The translations under genes were made by a program, and so were the position numbers. Positions 8,248 to 16,160 of a stretch of 64,000 bases of DNA are shown piece by piece. How positions within the stretch are numbered: the stretch's first letter is position 1; each line of letters opens with the position of its first letter. Source of the DNA: Actinopolymorpha alba DSM 45243 (GTDB lineage Bacteria; Actinomycetota; Actinomycetes; Propionibacteriales; Actinopolymorphaceae); the NCBI RefSeq assembly GCF_000373925.1, contig NZ_KB892759.1:24677-88676 (forward strand). Reading direction: 5' to 3'. The notes under the pieces were generated by a model. It was not told where the DNA came from. It saw only the letters and a program-made list of their open reading frames with translations, and searched no databases.

Positions 8248-9434
8248 CCGACGTCGACCCACAGGTAGGCTCCGCAGAGCTTGTTCTCACCCCGCCCGAG
8301 CCGGTGGCGCCCGTGCGACCGGAGCGAGCCGAAACCCTCGTGCCGATCTCCGAGGACACAAGGGCCGCGCTGGCCGAGCGGGCGTCGACGTACGTCAGTA
8401 ATCTCAGCGCGCTCGACCCTCGCTCGCCGGAGTTCGCGGCGAAGATCAGCGACATCACCACGCTCGGGCACGGCGAGGTCGCGACCTCCTCGCGCATCGC
8501 CAATCGGATGCTCGACCGTTCGGTGGCGGCGCTGGCCGGCGCCAAGGGCGAAGCCGGCGATGCCCAGCAGAAGGTCGGAAGGGGTCTGGTCGAGCTGCGC
8601 CGGACCGTTGAGGATCTTGACCCGAAGGACATCGGCAAACTGACCGGTCGACGGCTGCTGTCGAAGTTGCCGTTCGGCAATTCGTTGCGCGATTTCATGG
8701 CGAAGTACCAATCCGCCAACGTTAATATCAACAAGATTGTCGTCGCGCTGCGGTCGGGCCAGGACGAACTCCGGCGTGACAACGCGACTATTCAAAACGA
8801 ACGCACGCACCTGTGGAATACCATGGGCAAGCTGCAGGAGTACGCCGTGCTCGCCGAGGCGCTCGACCAGGCGGTGGGGCGGAAGGTCGCTGAAGTTGAA
8901 GCCACCGATCCAGAGTCCGCCAAGGCCCTACAGGCGGACGTGCTGTTTCCCGTTCGGCAGCGTTATCAGGACCTGCTCACCCAACTCGCCGTGTGCGTGC
9001 AGGGCTACCTCGCGCTCGACACGATTCGCCGTAACAACGACGAGCTGATCAAGGGCGTCGAACGCGCGGCCACTACGACCGTGTCGGCCCTGCGGATCGC
9101 GGTGACCATCGCGCAGGCGTTGTCAAACCAGAAGCTCGTCATTGAGCAGGTCGACGCCCTGCGCGGCACCACCGAAGAGATTATCCGTGCGAATGCCGAC
9201 ATGCTGGCGGCACAGACCGACGATATCCAGCGGATCGCGGCGGACCCGGCGGTGAGTGCCGAGACGTTGCGCAAGTCTTTCGAACAGATCTACACCACCA
9301 TCGACAAGATCGACACGTTCAAGGTGCAGGCCGTCACCAACATGCAAGCCACCGTTGACGCGCTGCGAACCGAACTCGGGCACGCCAGCTCCTACCTCGA
9401 ACGCTCGCAGAGCCGCAACGAACTGGAGGGCTGA
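8244..9434 (+). CDS. telA: TelA-family (toxic anion resistance) protein
   Basis: Cytoplasmic, largely alpha-helical protein of the TelA family (PF05816), 396 residues, about the usual family length. Members were named for tellurite resistance and often sit in chemical or envelope-stress gene clusters; the biochemical role remains unsettled. Recognisable stretches are KLPFGNSLRDFMAKYQSA with NINKIV, LVEL and LRDDNATI-type helices, and the C-terminal block AAQTDDIQRIAADPAVSAETL. Predicted coiled coils fit its role as a membrane-associated scaffold. It is coupled by ATGA to the gene before it and separated by 6 bp from the VWA lipoprotein after it. Confidence 0.88.
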   Translation: MTDVDPQVGSAELVLTPPEPVAPVRPERAETLVPISEDTRAALAERASTYVSNLSALDPRSPEFAAKISDITTLGHGEVATSSRIANRMLDRSVAALAGAKGEAGDAQQKVGRGLVELRRTVEDLDPKDIGKLTGRRLLSKLPFGNSLRDFMAKYQSANVNINKIVVALRSGQDELRRDNATIQNERTHLWNTMGKLQEYAVLAEALDQAVGRKVAEVEATDPESAKALQADVLFPVRQRYQDLLTQLAVCVQGYLALDTIRRNNDELIKGVERAATTTVSALRIAVTIAQALSNQKLVIEQVDALRGTTEEIIRANADMLAAQTDDIQRIAADPAVSAETLRKSFEQIYTTIDKIDTFKVQAVTNMQATVDALRTELGHASSYLERSQSRNELEG

Positions 9435-9440
9435 CCGGTC

Positions 9441-11093
9441 ATGCGATGGTGGGGGGCGCGGGTAGGTCGTGGTCGGCGCGTGTTCGTGGCCGGCATCCTC
9501 GCTGTCAGCGCGCTGCTCGGGGCGGCCTGCTCGACCAGCGAGGAGAAGAACGTCTCGACCGGCCCGGGGAAGGCGGGAGAGCTTCGCGTGCTCGCCGGAA
9601 GCGAGCTGGCAGACCTCGAACCCATCCTCACCGAGGCCGCGAAGAAGACCGGTGTCACGGTGCGCTTTACGTTCGCCGGCACCTTGGACGGCGTACAACA
9701 GGTCATCGACGGCACCACCCGCGACCGCTACGACGCGATCTGGTTCTCCTCCAACCGCTATCTTTCCCTGCATCCTGAGTCGGCGGGCAAGACCGCAACC
9801 GAGACCAAGGTCATGACGTCTCCGGTGGTTCTCGGGCTCGCGGCATCGAAGGCGAAGGAACTCGGCTGGTCCAGCGGTGCTCAGGTGACCTGGGCCGACG
9901 TGGCCGAGGCAGCGGGCGCCGGAAAGTTCACGTACGGCATGACCAATCCGGCGTCCTCCAACTCCGGATTCTCCGCACTCGTCGGTGTGGCGGCCGCACT
10001 CGCTGGCACTGGTGCCGCCTTGGAGCAACCTGACGTCGACAAGGTGGCCCCTCAACTGGAGAAGTTCTTCTCCGCCCAGAAGCTGACTGCCGGCTCCTCG
10101 GGATGGCTCAGCGACGCCTATGCCGAACGCTCGACCGGCAAGCAGAGCGGGACCAAGGTCGACGGAATCGTCAATTACGAATCGGTGCTGCTCTCGCTCA
10201 ACGCCTCGGGCCGACTGCCCGAGCCGCTGACCTTGATCTACCCTTCGGACGGTGTGGTCACCGCCGACTACCCACTCACCCTGCTCAGCTCGGCCACAGA
10301 CCAGGTGGCGGAGGGCTACCGCGCGTTGGTCGGCTACCTGCGAAGCCCCGACGTCCAGCGCGAGATCATGGTGCGCACCCACCGTCGCCCGGCGATCCCG
10401 CAGGTGAAGGTCGATAAGGCATTCGGTCCGGCGTCCTTGGTCGAGCTGCCCTTCCCGGCCAAGCTCGGCGTCGCTGACGGACTCATCAACACCTATTTCG
10501 ACAAGCTGCGCCGCCCGGCCCGGACCATCTACGTTCTCGACGTTTCCGGTTCGATGAGTGGCGACCGCATCGAGTCTCTCCGGAACGCACTGGTGAAGCT
10601 CACCGGTGCCGACGACACCGTCGCGGGAAAGTTCCAGCGATTCCACGGTCGCGAGGAAGTGACGCTCCTGCCGTTCTCTTCTTCTCCCGAGAGCCCACAG
10701 ACGTTCACCGTGCCGGAGAAATCACCGGATACTGCACTCGCCGACATTCGCGCGGCCGCGATGGCACTGGAATCCGGCGGCGGAACGGCGGTCTATGACA
10801 GTGTCCTCCAGGCGTACGATCAACTGAAGTCGGAGTCTCAAGGCGACTATGCGACCTCGATCGTGTTGATGACCGACGGCGAGAACACCACCGGTAGTCG
10901 CCTCGACGGGTTCAAGCAGGCTCATTCGACTTTCCCGCCACGACTGCGGCAGATTCCGATCTTCACGATTCTCTTCGGCGAGGGCAGTACGGACGAGATG
11001 AACCAACTCGCCACGCTGACCGGGGGACGGTCTTTCGATGCCCGCGAAGGATCGCTCGAGTCGGCCTTCCAGGAGATCCGTGGCTACCAGTGA
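9441..11093 (+). CDS. Lipoprotein with binding-protein and VWA domains
   Basis: A 550-residue surface lipoprotein. The lipobox LGAAC (Cys about residue 30) follows a basic N-terminus and hydrophobic helix. Residues about 45-350 resemble a bacterial solute-binding domain (LRVLAGSELADLEPILTEA, YDAIWFSSNRYLSL, YGMTNPASSNSG). Residues about 360-550 form a von Willebrand factor A domain: YVLDVSGSMSGDRI carries the DxSxS metal site near residue 367 and VLMTDGENTTG supplies the later metal-binding Asp. The fusion joins ligand binding to metal-dependent protein contact. With TelA and the XpaC-like protein it forms a likely envelope complex (inference). Confidence 0.85.
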   Translation: MRWWGARVGRGRRVFVAGILAVSALLGAACSTSEEKNVSTGPGKAGELRVLAGSELADLEPILTEAAKKTGVTVRFTFAGTLDGVQQVIDGTTRDRYDAIWFSSNRYLSLHPESAGKTATETKVMTSPVVLGLAASKAKELGWSSGAQVTWADVAEAAGAGKFTYGMTNPASSNSGFSALVGVAAALAGTGAALEQPDVDKVAPQLEKFFSAQKLTAGSSGWLSDAYAERSTGKQSGTKVDGIVNYESVLLSLNASGRLPEPLTLIYPSDGVVTADYPLTLLSSATDQVAEGYRALVGYLRSPDVQREIMVRTHRRPAIPQVKVDKAFGPASLVELPFPAKLGVADGLINTYFDKLRRPARTIYVLDVSGSMSGDRIESLRNALVKLTGADDTVAGKFQRFHGREEVTLLPFSSSPESPQTFTVPEKSPDTALADIRAAAMALESGGGTAVYDSVLQAYDQLKSESQGDYATSIVLMTDGENTTGSRLDGFKQAHSTFPPRLRQIPIFTILFGEGSTDEMNQLATLTGGRSFDAREGSLESAFQEIRGYQ

Positions 11094-11736
11094 CCGCCGT
11101 AGCGGCTCCGGAATCATCCGCTACCTGACGTCGACCAAGAACCTGATCGGCTCGATCGGCGGGATCGTGGGACTTGGCGTGACCTTCACCGGGATCGCCG
11201 GGCCGTACTGGCCGATCGTCGTCGTCGGACTTTACGCGGCCGGGGCGCTGGCGGCGCCGCCGGAGAAGGTCACCCTCGTTCTGGACGTCGGTGAGGAGGA
11301 GATCTCCCGGCTACGCCGCGATCTGACCGAGCTGGGCCGGCGGGTCGGGCGGGAGTCGGGCCGGCTCCCGGCTGGCGCGATGGAACGGTTCGGCCGGATC
11401 ACCGCCAAGCTCGCCGGGCTCCTCGAGCATGAACACGTCGGCGCCGATCCGGACGTACTCCATGTCCTTGGCGTGACGATCCGGCAGAACCTCCCCACCA
11501 GCCTGCAGTCGTACCTCAACCTGCCGCGGTGGTACGCCGGCCGGACGTCTGTCGGCCGCGCACCGGCCGAGGAGCTGCTGCATCAACTCGAACTCCAGGA
11601 GCGGTACGTCACCGACACGGCATCCCGGGTCTACGGCGAGGACACCCGAAGCATCGAGGACTTCACGACGTACCTAGAGAACATCGACACCAAGCGGAGT
11701 CACGGGGGCGAGCTGGACCTGTCGGGGGATACCTGA
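11080..11736 (+). CDS. XpaC-like two-helix membrane protein
   Basis: Last gene of the telA operon, 218 residues. Two membrane helices lie near the N-terminus (LIGSIGGIVGLGVTFTGIAG and PIVVVGLYAAGAL), followed by a long helical cytoplasmic domain ending in LPTSLQSYLNLPRWYAG, similar to the YYLPTTLKLL-type block of XpaC proteins, which are frequent TelA neighbours. I assign it as XpaC-like from architecture and context, not from a confirmed match. The GTG at 11080 has an AGGAG ribosome site 4-5 nt upstream and lies inside the previous gene's end, indicating coupling. Confidence 0.6.
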   Translation: MATSDRRSGSGIIRYLTSTKNLIGSIGGIVGLGVTFTGIAGPYWPIVVVGLYAAGALAAPPEKVTLVLDVGEEEISRLRRDLTELGRRVGRESGRLPAGAMERFGRITAKLAGLLEHEHVGADPDVLHVLGVTIRQNLPTSLQSYLNLPRWYAGRTSVGRAPAEELLHQLELQERYVTDTASRVYGEDTRSIEDFTTYLENIDTKRSHGGELDLSGDT

Positions 11737-11754
11737 CCCGGCTCGGAACGTGAA

Positions 11755-12180
11755 TCACACCCAGCCGCGTAGCCGCTCCGGCGTGAACCTCACGGTCTGG
11801 GAGTACGACTGGCGGAACTCCTCGTAGGTCATCCCGAGCCCCGAGATCCCCCTGGTGTACTTGCGCTTGTAGGCCGCTTCTTCCTCGCGGGTGGGACCGC
11901 CGAGGTCGAGCCTGGCCGTGCCTGAGAAGATCACGACGTCCCCGCCCTGACCGTTGCTCTCGAGATGGAGCGCGGCACGGGGGTTGTGCGCGACATGGGT
12001 GAGCTTCGGCTTGTCGGCTTGGCTGAAGATCAGGAACTCCGAGCCGGTCCAGAGGAACCACACGAGCGTGGGGAACGGCCTGGAGCTGGTCCCGACCGTC
12101 GTGATCCAGATAAGGGTGTCTCGTTCGAGACGTTTGGCGACGTGCCGACCGAATTCGGTTGAGGTGTCGAGTCCGAACAT
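11755..12180 (-). CDS. PPOX-class F420-dependent enzyme (Rv3369-like)
   Basis: Small split-barrel flavin/deazaflavin-binding protein of the pyridoxamine 5'-phosphate oxidase superfamily, 141 residues, resembling the Rv3369-like TIGR03667 group. Visible family blocks are LIWITTVGTSSRPFPTLVWFLW, EFLIFSQADKPKLTHVAHNPRAALHLES divided across residues 48-75, and the C-terminal YSQTVRFTPERLRGWV. These proteins typically bind F420 in actinobacteria, in keeping with fbiA and fbiB in this window. The ATG at 12180 follows a GGAGGAAG ribosome site. The substrate is unknown. Confidence 0.85.
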   Translation of the reverse strand: MFGLDTSTEFGRHVAKRLERDTLIWITTVGTSSRPFPTLVWFLWTGSEFLIFSQADKPKLTHVAHNPRAALHLESNGQGGDVVIFSGTARLDLGGPTREEEAAYKRKYTRGISGLGMTYEEFRQSYSQTVRFTPERLRGWV

Positions 12181-12229
12181 GACGCTTCCTCCGTGCGTGC
12201 TCAGCGTGAGCAGGTTGGCGGTTGGCGGG

Positions 12230-12664
12230 TCAGCCGGGAAGTTCGTGTCGGGGCCACTCGATCGCGGGGCAGCGGTCCATCACCATCGCCACGCCCGCCT
12301 CGGTGGCCCGGGCGAACGCCTCCTTGTCGACCACGCCCAGCTGGAACCACACCGCTCGCGCCCCGACCTCGACCGCCTGATCCGCGATGGGGCCCGCGAG
12401 TTCGGAGCGGACGAAGACGTCGACGCAGTCGATCGCGAACGGCACCTGCGCGAGGTGGGCGTAGCCGGGCTCACCGTGCACCGTTTCCGCCCGCGGATGG
12501 ATCGGGACGATCCGCTTGCCGTGCTGCTGCAGGAACCTCGCGACGGAGTACGCCGCCCGGTCGGGGTTGTTGGACAACCCGACCACCGCCCAGATCTTGC
12601 ACTCGGCGAGGACGCGGCGGATCACCTCGGGGTCAGCCCAGGGTTCGCCCATACCCTCGATCAT
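12230..12664 (-). CDS. CoA-binding domain protein (YccU-like)
   Basis: Soluble Rossmann-type protein of the CoA_binding_2 family (PF13380), 144 residues with the start used here. The nucleotide-binding region reads WAVVGLSNNPDRAAYSVARFL, followed by RIVPIHPRAETVHGEPGYAHL and ARAVWFQLGVVDKEAFARA. The terminal MVMDRCPAIEWPRH is typical. These proteins bind CoA in vitro but have no firm cellular role. The start is uncertain: ATG codons at 12664 and 12652 and a GTG at 12724 are all possible, and none has a convincing ribosome site. Confidence 0.8.
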   Translation of the reverse strand: MIEGMGEPWADPEVIRRVLAECKIWAVVGLSNNPDRAAYSVARFLQQHGKRIVPIHPRAETVHGEPGYAHLAQVPFAIDCVDVFVRSELAGPIADQAVEVGARAVWFQLGVVDKEAFARATEAGVAMVMDRCPAIEWPRHELPG

Positions 12665-12765
12665 GCCGGGTGGTGCCGCCGGGCGCAGGCGCTTGGCCCT
12701 GAGGATTAACCGGGATGTCACCAAATGGGCGCGATTGGTCCGCGACGAAGGTGAGGGCCTCCCGC

Positions 12766-12849
12766 AATGATCACGTATACGTGGTCATTGCATGCCTCAC
12801 ACGGCACCCACGCCATGCAAGGCGGGTAATGACCACGTATACGATCATT
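12766..12849. repeat. Dispersed palindromic element, copies 2 and 3
   Basis: Copy 2 (12766-12789) is the exact reverse complement of the palindrome at 3667-3690. Copy 3 (12828-12849) has the same orientation as copy 1 but lacks two bases at the centre of the right arm. The two face each other across a 38-nt spacer with complementary GCATGCC/GGCGGGT flanks, so the whole 84 bp can also fold as one larger hairpin. It lies between a CoA-binding gene start and the 3' end of ugd. Confidence 0.8.
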
Positions 12850-12863
12850 CCGGCCCTCAGCCG

Positions 12864-14183
12864 TCAGCGGCGGCCGAGCCCGCGGTAAGTCCAGCCGGCG
12901 GCGCGCCAGGTCGGCCGGTCGAGGCAGTTCTGGCCGTCGATGACCTTGCGTTCGGCGACCACCTCGCCGAGCTTGCCCGGGTCGAGCTCCCGGAACTCCT
13001 GCCACGCCGTGAGGTGCAGGACGACGTGGGCGCCCCGGCAGGCGTCCATCACGGAGTCGGCGTAGCGCAGGGTGGGGAACGAGCGGCGGGCGTTCTCGTT
13101 GGCCTTCGGGTCGTAGACGCTCACCATCGCGCCGTGCAGGTGGATCCGGCCGGCGACGTTGAGGGCGGGGGAGTCACGGATGTCGTCGGTGTTGGCCTTG
13201 AACGCCGCACCGAGCACCGCGACCCGCTTGCCGACCCACTGGTTGTCGAGCATCTCGGCGGCCACGTCGACGACCTTCTGCCGGCGGCGGAGGTTGATCG
13301 CGTCGACCTCACGCAGGAAGGTGAGTGCCTCCTCGGCGCCCAGCTCGCCGGCGCGGGCCATGAAGGCGCGCAGGTCCTTGGGAAGGCAGCCACCGCCGTA
13401 GCCGACACCGGCGTTCAGGAACTGCCGCCCGATGCGGGTGTCGTACCCGAGCGCGTCGGCGAGGATCGTGACGTCGGCGCCCGAGGCGTCACAGAGCTCT
13501 GCCATCGCGTTGATGTAGGAGATCTTGGTGGCGAGGAAGGAGTTGGCGGCGGCCTTGACCAGCTCGGCGGTGGCGTAGTCGGACACGACGACCGGTGTGC
13601 CGCTCTTGATGACGGGTGCGAAGACCTCGCGCAGGACGCGCTCGGCGTGCTCGCTGCGGACGCCGAACACCAGCCGGTCGGGCCGGAAGAACTCCTCGAC
13701 GGCGAAGCCCTCCCGGGTGAACTCCGGGCTCCACGCGAGCTCGACCGGCACACCCTGGGGAGTGAGCTCGGCGATCTTGTCGGCCAGCCGGGCCGCGGTG
13801 CCGACGGGAACGGTGGACTCGCCCACGATCAACGCCGGCTTGGTGAGCCGGGGGACGAGAGCCTCGACGGCGGCGTCGACGTACGACATGTCGGCGGCGT
13901 ACTCACCGTCACGCTGCGGGGTGCCGACACAGATGAAGTGGACGTCGCCGAACTCCGCCGCCTCGTCGTACGACGTCGTGAACCGCAGCCGACCGGCCTC
14001 GACGTTCTTGCGCAGCAGGGGCTCGAGCTCCGGCTCGAAGAACGGCACCCGCCCCTCGGTGAGCGCGGCGACTTTCGCCGGGTCGGTGTCCACGCCGAGG
14101 ACCTCGTAGCCCAGCTCCGCGAGACAGGCGGCGTGGGTCGCACCAAGGTAACCAGTGCCAAGAACGGTGATGCGGTAACTCAC
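12864..14183 (-). CDS. ugd: UDP-glucose 6-dehydrogenase
   Basis: Oxidises UDP-glucose to UDP-glucuronate with two NAD+, supplying acidic sugars for surface polymers. The 439-residue protein has the N-terminal NAD-binding GTGYLGATHAA motif at about residue 9, the conserved STVPVGTA and AWSPEF motifs, and the active-site cysteine near residue 266 in GYGGGCLPKD, followed by the C-terminal UDP-binding domain beginning VAVLGAAFKANTDDIRDSPAL (split at residue 330). The GTG at 14183 starts the protein. With galE, manA, manB and manC elsewhere in the window it adds to nucleotide-sugar supply. Confidence 0.95.
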   Translation of the reverse strand: MSYRITVLGTGYLGATHAACLAELGYEVLGVDTDPAKVAALTEGRVPFFEPELEPLLRKNVEAGRLRFTTSYDEAAEFGDVHFICVGTPQRDGEYAADMSYVDAAVEALVPRLTKPALIVGESTVPVGTAARLADKIAELTPQGVPVELAWSPEFTREGFAVEEFFRPDRLVFGVRSEHAERVLREVFAPVIKSGTPVVVSDYATAELVKAAANSFLATKISYINAMAELCDASGADVTILADALGYDTRIGRQFLNAGVGYGGGCLPKDLRAFMARAGELGAEEALTFLREVDAINLRRRQKVVDVAAEMLDNQWVGKRVAVLGAAFKANTDDIRDSPALNVAGRIHLHGAMVSVYDPKANENARRSFPTLRYADSVMDACRGAHVVLHLTAWQEFRELDPGKLGEVVAERKVIDGQNCLDRPTWRAAGWTYRGLGRR

Positions 14184-14379
14184 GGGCTCAAGCCTCCAGC
14201 GTGTGGGCCACTGCGGTGGTTCCCGGTGGACGGCGCCACGCCTGGGTGCCGCCTGCCGTAGCGGCTGGGTCAGACTCAGGCGGCGGGCTCCCCGCGTCCG
14301 GCAGGCTACCGCACCTGGGTGCGATAGGGAGCAATACTGGGCGTAGCCGGTAGGCGGCCATCGGGTGACGATGTGGGGG

Positions 14380-14415
14380 TCCTCCGGTTACGCGTGATCC
14401 TCCGGTTATGCGTCA
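14380..14415 (+). repeat. 18-bp tandem direct repeat upstream of tetR
   Basis: Two adjacent 18-bp units, TCCTCCGGTTACGCGTGA and TCCTCCGGTTATGCGTCA (16 of 18 identical), end 24 bp before the -10 box of the TetR-type gene. They could be a tandem operator. The region 14184-14379 upstream shows nothing else recognisable. Confidence 0.6.
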
Positions 14416-14439
14416 CGCTGGAGGGCCGCATCGCTGGGG

Positions 14440-14445
14440 TAGCGT
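14440..14445 (+). promoter_or_regulatory. -10 box of leaderless tetR-type gene
   Basis: TAGCGT lies 8 nt before the ATG at 14454; no ribosome site is present. Confidence 0.5.
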
Positions 14446-14453
14446 TTCGCGCG

Positions 14454-15026
14454 ATGGCACGAAGCCCAGCTCTCCGCGATCATGTCGCGGCCGGCATCCT
14501 CGACGTGGCCGCGACGGTCATCGCGGAGCGCGGCGAGTCCGCGAGCATGTCAGAGATCGCGAAGGCCGCCGGTGTTGGGCGGGCCACGCTGTATCGCTAC
14601 TTTCCCAGCCGGGAGTCGTTGTTCCAGGCCCTGGTCGAGTCGGCGTTCGCGGACCTCACGGCACGGATCGCCGACGCCAAGCTCGACACCGTGCCCGTCG
14701 TCGAGGCGCTCGCGCGGTTCACCCGCGCGGTCATCGCGGCGGTCGGCAAGTACCGCGCGCTGGCGGTGTTCGAGAAGAGCCCCGAGCAGGCCGCCGCGGT
14801 CGAGTCCGGGCTGGTCGCGCCACTGGAGTCGCTGTTCGAGCGGGCGGCGAGCGAGGGCATCTTCCGCACCGATCTGCCGGTCAGCGCGCTGATTCCGGCG
14901 TACGTCGGGCTGCTCGAAGGTACGTCGACCCGGGTCGTTCAGGGCCAGCTTGGCCTGGAGGAGGCCAGCGCGGCGATCACCACGATCTTCCTCCACGGCG
15001 TGCTCGACGCCTCCCGTCGCGGCTGA
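14454..15026 (+). CDS. TetR-family transcriptional regulator
   Basis: Dimeric repressor, 190 residues. The N-terminal TetR helix-turn-helix reads ILDVAATVIAERGESASMSEIAKAAGVGRATLYRYFPSRESLF across residues 13-55. The C-terminal ligand domain is helical and unassigned, so the inducer cannot be named. The ATG at 14454 sits 8 nt after a TAGCGT box, so the mRNA is probably leaderless. The gene directly downstream, an aldo/keto reductase, has a perfect palindrome over its promoter that is a likely binding site for this protein. Confidence 0.9.
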   Translation: MARSPALRDHVAAGILDVAATVIAERGESASMSEIAKAAGVGRATLYRYFPSRESLFQALVESAFADLTARIADAKLDTVPVVEALARFTRAVIAAVGKYRALAVFEKSPEQAAAVESGLVAPLESLFERAASEGIFRTDLPVSALIPAYVGLLEGTSTRVVQGQLGLEEASAAITTIFLHGVLDASRRG

Positions 15027-15061
15027 CGCCGTACCCGCGCATCCACCCCTCGCTCGGGTGG

Positions 15062-15094
15062 TTGACAGCGTCGACAGTGAGACACTGTGTCTCA
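15062..15094 (+). promoter_or_regulatory. Promoter with palindromic operator for the aldo/keto reductase
   Basis: A consensus -35 box TTGACA (15062-15067) is followed by the perfect palindrome TGAGACAC-T-GTGTCTCA (15078-15094), which covers the spacer and the expected -10 position. A regulator bound here would block RNA polymerase. The adjacent TetR-type protein is the obvious candidate. Confidence 0.7.
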
Positions 15095-15115
15095 ATAACG
15101 GGATATGGAGGTCTC

Positions 15116-16087
15116 ATGGGGATGCGCAGGCTTGGTGCCACGGAGTTCGAGATCACGCCGATCGGGCTCGGGTGCATGCAGTTCGCGGGACGTGGGATAG
15201 GGGAGAGGTACTACCCCGCACTCGAGAAGGACACCGTCACGTCGATCGTGCGCAGCGCGCTCGACGGCGGGGTCAACTGGTTCGACACCGCCGAGATGTA
15301 CGGGCGGGGAAACTCCGAGCGGTCACTCACCACCGCGCTGCGCGACCTGGGCGCCGCTCCCGGCAAGGTCGTGATCGCCACCAAGTGGACGCCGTGGTTG
15401 CGGAAGGCCTCGAGCATCGGCGCCACCATCGGCGATCGGCTGGCCTCCCTCCAGGGCTACCCCGTCGACCTGCACCAGATTCACATGCCGTACGGCAGCC
15501 TCTCCTCCGTTCCCAGCCAGCTGCGGGCGATGGCCGATCTGGTCGACGCGGGCACGGTGACGTCGGTGGGGGTGAGCAACTTCTCCGCCCGGCAGATGGA
15601 GCTGGCCAGTCACCTGCTGCGTTCGCGCGGGCTCTCGCTTGCCTCCAACCAGGTCCAGATCAGCCTGCTGCACCGCAAGGCCGAGCGGGACGGGACGCTC
15701 GACGCCGCCCGCCGGCTCGGCGTGACGCTGATCGCGTTCGGGCCGCTGCGTTCTGGTCTCCTCACCGGCAAGTTCCACGAGGATCCCGAACGCATCAGGT
15801 CGATCCGCGGCGCCCGTCGGGCACTTGCCGGCTTCAATGCCAAGACCTTGGCGCGTACGGCTCCGCTCATCGACGAGCTACGGGCGATCGGTCGGGCGTA
15901 CGGCGTCACCATCAGCCAGGTCGGGCTGACCTGGCTGATCACCTTCTACGGCGACACGGTGGTGGCGATACCGGGCGCGTCCAAGCCGCGGCAGGCGACG
16001 GAGAGTGCGGCCGCGATGGACCTTCGGCTCACCCGCAAGGAGCTGGACCGTCTCGACGAACTGTCCCGTACGGGCGAGAAATCGTAG
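15116..16087 (+). CDS. Aldo/keto reductase
   Basis: NADPH-dependent oxidoreductase of the aldo/keto reductase family, 323 residues in a TIM barrel. The catalytic tetrad can be placed: Asp and Tyr in WFDTAEMYG, Lys in VVIATKWTP and His in LHQIHMPYG. Cofactor-binding IPGASKPRQATESAAAMD lies near the C-terminus. The ATG at 15116 has a GGAGG ribosome site 4 nt away. Placement behind a TetR regulator with an operator suggests an inducible detoxification or sugar-carbonyl enzyme; the substrate is unknown. Confidence 0.9.
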   Translation: MGMRRLGATEFEITPIGLGCMQFAGRGIGERYYPALEKDTVTSIVRSALDGGVNWFDTAEMYGRGNSERSLTTALRDLGAAPGKVVIATKWTPWLRKASSIGATIGDRLASLQGYPVDLHQIHMPYGSLSSVPSQLRAMADLVDAGTVTSVGVSNFSARQMELASHLLRSRGLSLASNQVQISLLHRKAERDGTLDAARRLGVTLIAFGPLRSGLLTGKFHEDPERIRSIRGARRALAGFNAKTLARTAPLIDELRAIGRAYGVTISQVGLTWLITFYGDTVVAIPGASKPRQATESAAAMDLRLTRKELDRLDELSRTGEKS

Positions 16088-16112
16088 GCGCGCGGGAAAA
16101 GTTACCTCGGAG

Positions 16113-16118
16113 TAGGAT
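16113..16118 (+). promoter_or_regulatory. Possible -10 box of the acyl-CoA dehydrogenase gene
   Basis: TAGGAT lies 42 nt before the GTG start; no convincing -35 box is visible. Confidence 0.35.
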
Positions 16119-16160
16119 CGGGGTGTCGAATGCGGGCGAGAACTGCCGAAGGAGGCATCC

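Noticed and set aside
14408..15115. N-terminal extension of the aldo/keto reductase across the TetR gene
   Set aside because: It is antiframe sequence over tetR, and the ATG at 15116 has a GGAGG site and starts right at the conserved domain.
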